Assembly (NCBI GenBank): GCA_024231375.1
Contig: JAAEQP010001528.1
Span: forward strand, 1 to 7,355
Reading direction: 5' to 3'
Length of the DNA: 7,355 nucleotides
Origin: a bacterium
GTDB lineage: Bacteria > Hydrogenedentota > Hydrogenedentia > Hydrogenedentiales > SLHB01
The first letter of the stretch is position 1, and each line of letters begins with the position of its first letter. Below the pieces are notes generated by a model, which saw only the letters and a list, made by a program, of their open reading frames with translations, did no database searches and was not told where the DNA came from. This document shows positions 6,785 through 7,355 of the stretch, piece by piece. The position numbers were made by a program, and so were the translations under genes.

Positions 6785-7355
6785 GTGGCAATCATCGATC
6801 TGGGCGATCTGAGTTGGACGCTGACCGGATGGCGTCCGTATGTGTGGAAATGCTCGAAGAGCATGGAAACCGGTGTTGATCTGGGATGCGATGTGGGTCC
6901 CATCCCGGCCAAAGCGCCGGGATCGGTCCAACAGATGCTGTTGGACGCAGGCATCGTGGAGGACTGGCACAAGGGCGTGAATTCCCGTTCTTGCGAGTGG
7001 ATCGAGCACCGGCATTGGTATTTCGAGACGATATTGCCGGCCGGGTTTGTGCCTCAGGGAGAGCGGGTGTGCCTTGATGCGAAGGGGTTGGACTACTCGG
7101 GCTGGATTCTGGTGGACGGTCTCCAGGTTGCGGAGTTTGCCGGGGCGTTGGTCCCCCACCGGTTCGATCTGACCAGTTGCATGGCGGACGGCGCGGAACA
7201 CCGGCTGGGCATCATGTTCGACGAGCCGCCGGCCGAACAGGGCCAGTTCGGGTATACGTCGCGCTCGAAGCACTTCAAGTCCCGCTACAACTACAGTTGG
7301 GATTGGTGCCCCCGCGTGGTGCCGGTGGGCGCGTGGGACAGCCTCGAACTGCGCA
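6785..7355 (+). CDS. Glycoside hydrolase family 2, beta-mannosidase-like (N-terminal 190 residues, cut by window edge)
   Basis: The open frame starts at GTG 6785 and is still open at the last base. The visible 190 residues are the jelly-roll sugar-binding domain of GH2 enzymes. They include IDLGDLSWTLTGW (4-16), an APGSVQQMLLDAGIVEDWHKGVNS block (44-67), EWIEHRHWYFET (71-82), and YNYSWDWCPRVVPVGAW (168-184), which matches the GWDWGPR..TSGIW signature of beta-mannosidases and related exo-beta-glucosaminidases. Such enzymes remove terminal beta-mannosyl residues (EC 3.2.1.25 for the type activity). The TIM-barrel catalytic glutamates lie beyond the edge, so activity cannot be judged. No signal peptide is visible, which suggests cytoplasmic action on imported oligosaccharides. 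Full members are usually 800-900 residues. An exo-glucosaminidase or another GH2 subgroup remains possible. Confidence 0.85.
   Translation, partial: MAIIDLGDLSWTLTGWRPYVWKCSKSMETGVDLGCDVGPIPAKAPGSVQQMLLDAGIVEDWHKGVNSRSCEWIEHRHWYFETILPAGFVPQGERVCLDAKGLDYSGWILVDGLQVAEFAGALVPHRFDLTSCMADGAEHRLGIMFDEPPAEQGQFGYTSRSKHFKSRYNYSWDWCPRVVPVGAWDSLELR

Noticed and set aside
6725..7273. Minus-strand 182-codon open frame opposite the GH2 gene
   Set aside because: The plus strand here encodes an unmistakable GH2 sugar-binding domain. The antisense product has no recognisable features.

Overview
The window is GC-rich bacterial DNA with long reading frames. It holds four protein genes: one broken, two intact, and one running off the right edge. 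The mix of a secreted clan GH-A (GH42-like) glycosidase, a GH2 beta-mannosidase-type enzyme and a large membrane GGDEF-EAL protein, with dispersed GTCAT..ATGAC inverted repeats, suggests a free-living polysaccharide-degrading bacterium of the Planctomycetes/Verrucomicrobia/Lentisphaerae or Hydrogenedentota type. That placement is an impression from protein style, not a demonstrated assignment.

Layout. Positions 1-421 contain no convincing gene. They hold a perfect 31-bp inverted repeat (4-87), a 173-bp stretch bounded by 19-bp near-perfect terminal inverted repeats (129-301), and a good sigma70-like promoter (354-382). That promoter leads into a phosphodiester glycosidase family gene (422-1321, +), cut by one in-frame TAG at 962-964 with no frameshift. 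The gene's final stop overlaps the stop of the convergent GH42-like gene (1318-3480, -) in a shared CTAG. A 226-bp gap with a diverged copy of the first inverted repeat (3565-3646) separates it from a 932-residue CHASE4-like/HAMP/PAS/GGDEF/EAL protein (3707-6505, -). A 279-bp divergent intergenic region (6506-6784) follows, then the start of a GH2 beta-mannosidase-like gene (6785 to the edge, +).

Working together. The two glycosidases would fit glycan degradation: one is predicted to be exported, and the other lacks a visible signal peptide. The GGDEF-EAL protein would read an external or periplasmic signal and adjust cyclic di-GMP. A regulatory link to the glycosidases is only suggested by adjacency. 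I found no CRISPR array, tRNA, rRNA, transposase or recognisable defence genes. The items most worth a second look are the lone amber codon, the MITE-like 129-301 element, and the inverted-repeat family whose arms form small hairpins with compensating base changes.
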